Assembly: GCA_035651755.1 (NCBI GenBank)
Contig: DASRFA010000032.1
Location: 62,001-126,000 of the forward strand
Source: DASRFA01 sp035651755
GTDB taxonomy: Bacteria > Desulfobacterota > Binatia > UBA12015
Direction of reading: 5' to 3'
DNA: 64,000 bases
The notes beneath the pieces were generated by a model. It saw only the letters and a list, made by a program, of their open reading frames with translations. It was not told where the DNA came from and did not search any database. Shown here piece by piece: positions 63,009 through 64,000 of the stretch. A program made the position numbers and the translations under genes. Numbering within the stretch: position 1 is the first letter of the stretch; each line of letters begins with the position of its first letter.

Positions 63009-64000
63009 GTGACCACCATCGAGCCGCCCGTCGGTCTCGCGACCACGGGCGGACTTCGCCGGACCGTCCTCCCGAACGGGATCCGGGTGCTGACGGAGGT
63101 CGTCCCGCAATTCGCATCGACGACCATCGGCATCTGGGTCGAGAACGGCTCGCGCTACGAGACGCCGCAGCAGAACGGGATCTCCCACTTCCTCGAGCAC
63201 ATCTTCTTCAAGGGCACGGAGCGCCGGACGGCGAAGCAGATCGCGGAGGAGATCGACGCGGTCGGGGGCGTCCTGAACGCGTTCACCGGCAAGGAATACA
63301 CCTGCTACTACGCGAAGGTCCTGCGCGAGGACGTCTCGCTCGCGATCGACGTCCTGTCGGACCTCTTCCTCCACTCGCAGTTCGACGCGCAGGAGATCGA
63401 GCGCGAGCGCTCGGTGATCCTGCAGGAGATCTCCGAGGTCGAGGACACCCCGGACGACCACATCCACGACCTCTTCAACCGCCGCTTCTGGCCCGGGCAC
63501 CCGCTCTCCTGGCCGATCTGCGGGACGGCCGAGACGGTCGGTGGGCTCGTCCGCGAGGATTTCCTCCGCTTCATCGAGCAGCGCTACCGGCCCGATCGCC
63601 TCATCATCGCGGCGGCCGGCGGCATCGACCACGACTGGCTCGTCGAGCAGATCCAGGCGGCCTTCGGCGGCCTCCGGGGGGTGACGGACCCGCAGCCTCT
63701 CACCGCGCCCGAGATCCAGCCCGGCATCGCGGTCTTCCAGAAGCCGCTCGAGCAGGTCCACATGCACCTCGGCGTACCCGGGATGGCCCAGGCCGACGAG
63801 CGCCGCTACGCCGCCTTCGTCCTGAACACGGCGCTCGGCGGCGGCATGAGCTCGCGCCTCTTCCAGGAGGTCCGCGAGCGGCGCGGCAAGGCGTACTCGA
63901 TCTCGTCCTTCCTGTCGTCGTTCCGGAACGCCGGATACCTCGCGGTCTACGCGGGCCTGAGCGCGGCCTGCGTGCACGAGGTCCTCGAGGTCGTCGTGCG
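63009..64000 (+). CDS. M16-family zinc peptidase, 3' end outside window
   Basis: Start is GTG 63009 (TTG 63000 also possible); the frame runs past the window end. The inverzincin motif HFLEH in 'GISHFLEHIFFKGTERRT' and the downstream Glu in 'ERERSVILQEISEVEDTPDDH' mark an active M16 peptidase. The later block 'LGGGMSSRLFQEVRERRGKAYSISSFLSSF' is the conserved substrate-chamber element. Commonly encoded after pnp, as here. It degrades peptides, probably in the periplasm or cytosol; no signal peptide is seen. Confidence 0.95.
   Translation, partial: MTTIEPPVGLATTGGLRRTVLPNGIRVLTEVVPQFASTTIGIWVENGSRYETPQQNGISHFLEHIFFKGTERRTAKQIAEEIDAVGGVLNAFTGKEYTCYYAKVLREDVSLAIDVLSDLFLHSQFDAQEIERERSVILQEISEVEDTPDDHIHDLFNRRFWPGHPLSWPICGTAETVGGLVREDFLRFIEQRYRPDRLIIAAAGGIDHDWLVEQIQAAFGGLRGVTDPQPLTAPEIQPGIAVFQKPLEQVHMHLGVPGMAQADERRYAAFVLNTALGGGMSSRLFQEVRERRGKAYSISSFLSSFRNAGYLAVYAGLSAACVHEVLEVVV

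Overview
The window is GC-rich (roughly 70% by eye) bacterial chromosome from a diderm (Gram-negative) organism: it carries lpxD, lptE, a quinone-linked pyrD and outer-membrane-efflux and lipoprotein genes. Gene orders such as yceD-rpmF-plsX-fabD-fabG-acpP, glyA-nrdR-ribD-ribBA-ribH-nusB-leuS-lptE-holA and rimP-nusA-ylxR-infB-rbfA-truB-rpsO-pnp are of the type seen in the former Deltaproteobacteria and allied high-GC phyla (Myxococcota, Desulfobacterota, Binatota). I cannot place it more finely from sequence alone.

Region 1 (1-6.9 kb) looks like an accessory island ending at a tRNA-Asn gene. It holds the end of a TolC-type outer-membrane protein with a His-rich tail, a Tat-exported multicopper oxidase, two MacB/FtsX-like permeases and an ABC ATPase fused to a YHS metal-binding domain. 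The ATPase gene is interrupted by an in-frame TAG. Then come a truncated small gene, a truncated and frameshifted tyrosine recombinase, and repeats resembling integrase arm sites, just outside the 3' end of tRNA-Asn. The theme is copper or other metal handling.

Region 2 (7-17.7 kb) has two tandem Cu/Zn-SOD-fold proteins (one without metal ligands), the imuA-imuB translesion pair, an inositol-monophosphatase-type enzyme, a photolyase, an LLM-class oxidoreductase, an SDR, ilvD and a 47-residue membrane protein behind a strong promoter.

Region 3 (17.9-27.2 kb) has a kinase-like protein plus NtrC-type regulator, then a tightly coupled DUF5989-phosphodiesterase-phosphodiesterase-glycosyltransferase operon, a small membrane protein with a four-motif ferredoxin, and an NTF2-like protein.

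Region 4 (27-46 kb) is biosynthetic and housekeeping: hisG/hisI with a lipoprotein, lpxD, a phospholipid/fatty-acid operon, glyA, nrdR, the riboflavin cluster, a continuous nusB-leuS reading frame, lptE, holA, rpsT, mazG, grxC and pyrD.

Region 5 (46-64 kb) has several secreted or membrane proteins of unknown role, a glycosyltransferase, a TPR plus cold-shock-domain protein next to a perfect 18-bp palindrome, comF, greA and an acyl-CoA synthetase. It ends with the rimP-nusA-infB-pnp translation/RNA operon and the start of an M16 peptidase.

Promoter-like pairs of the form TTGnnn-17 bp-TAnnnn recur in intergenic spaces. In several cases the -10 ends only 5-8 nt before the start codon, suggesting leaderless transcripts. 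The most notable points are the apparently dead RibB half of RibBA, the NusB-LeuRS continuous frame, the broken ATPase-YHS gene in the tRNA-linked metal island, the ligand-less SOD paralog, and the uncharacterised DUF5989/phosphodiesterase/glycosyltransferase operon.
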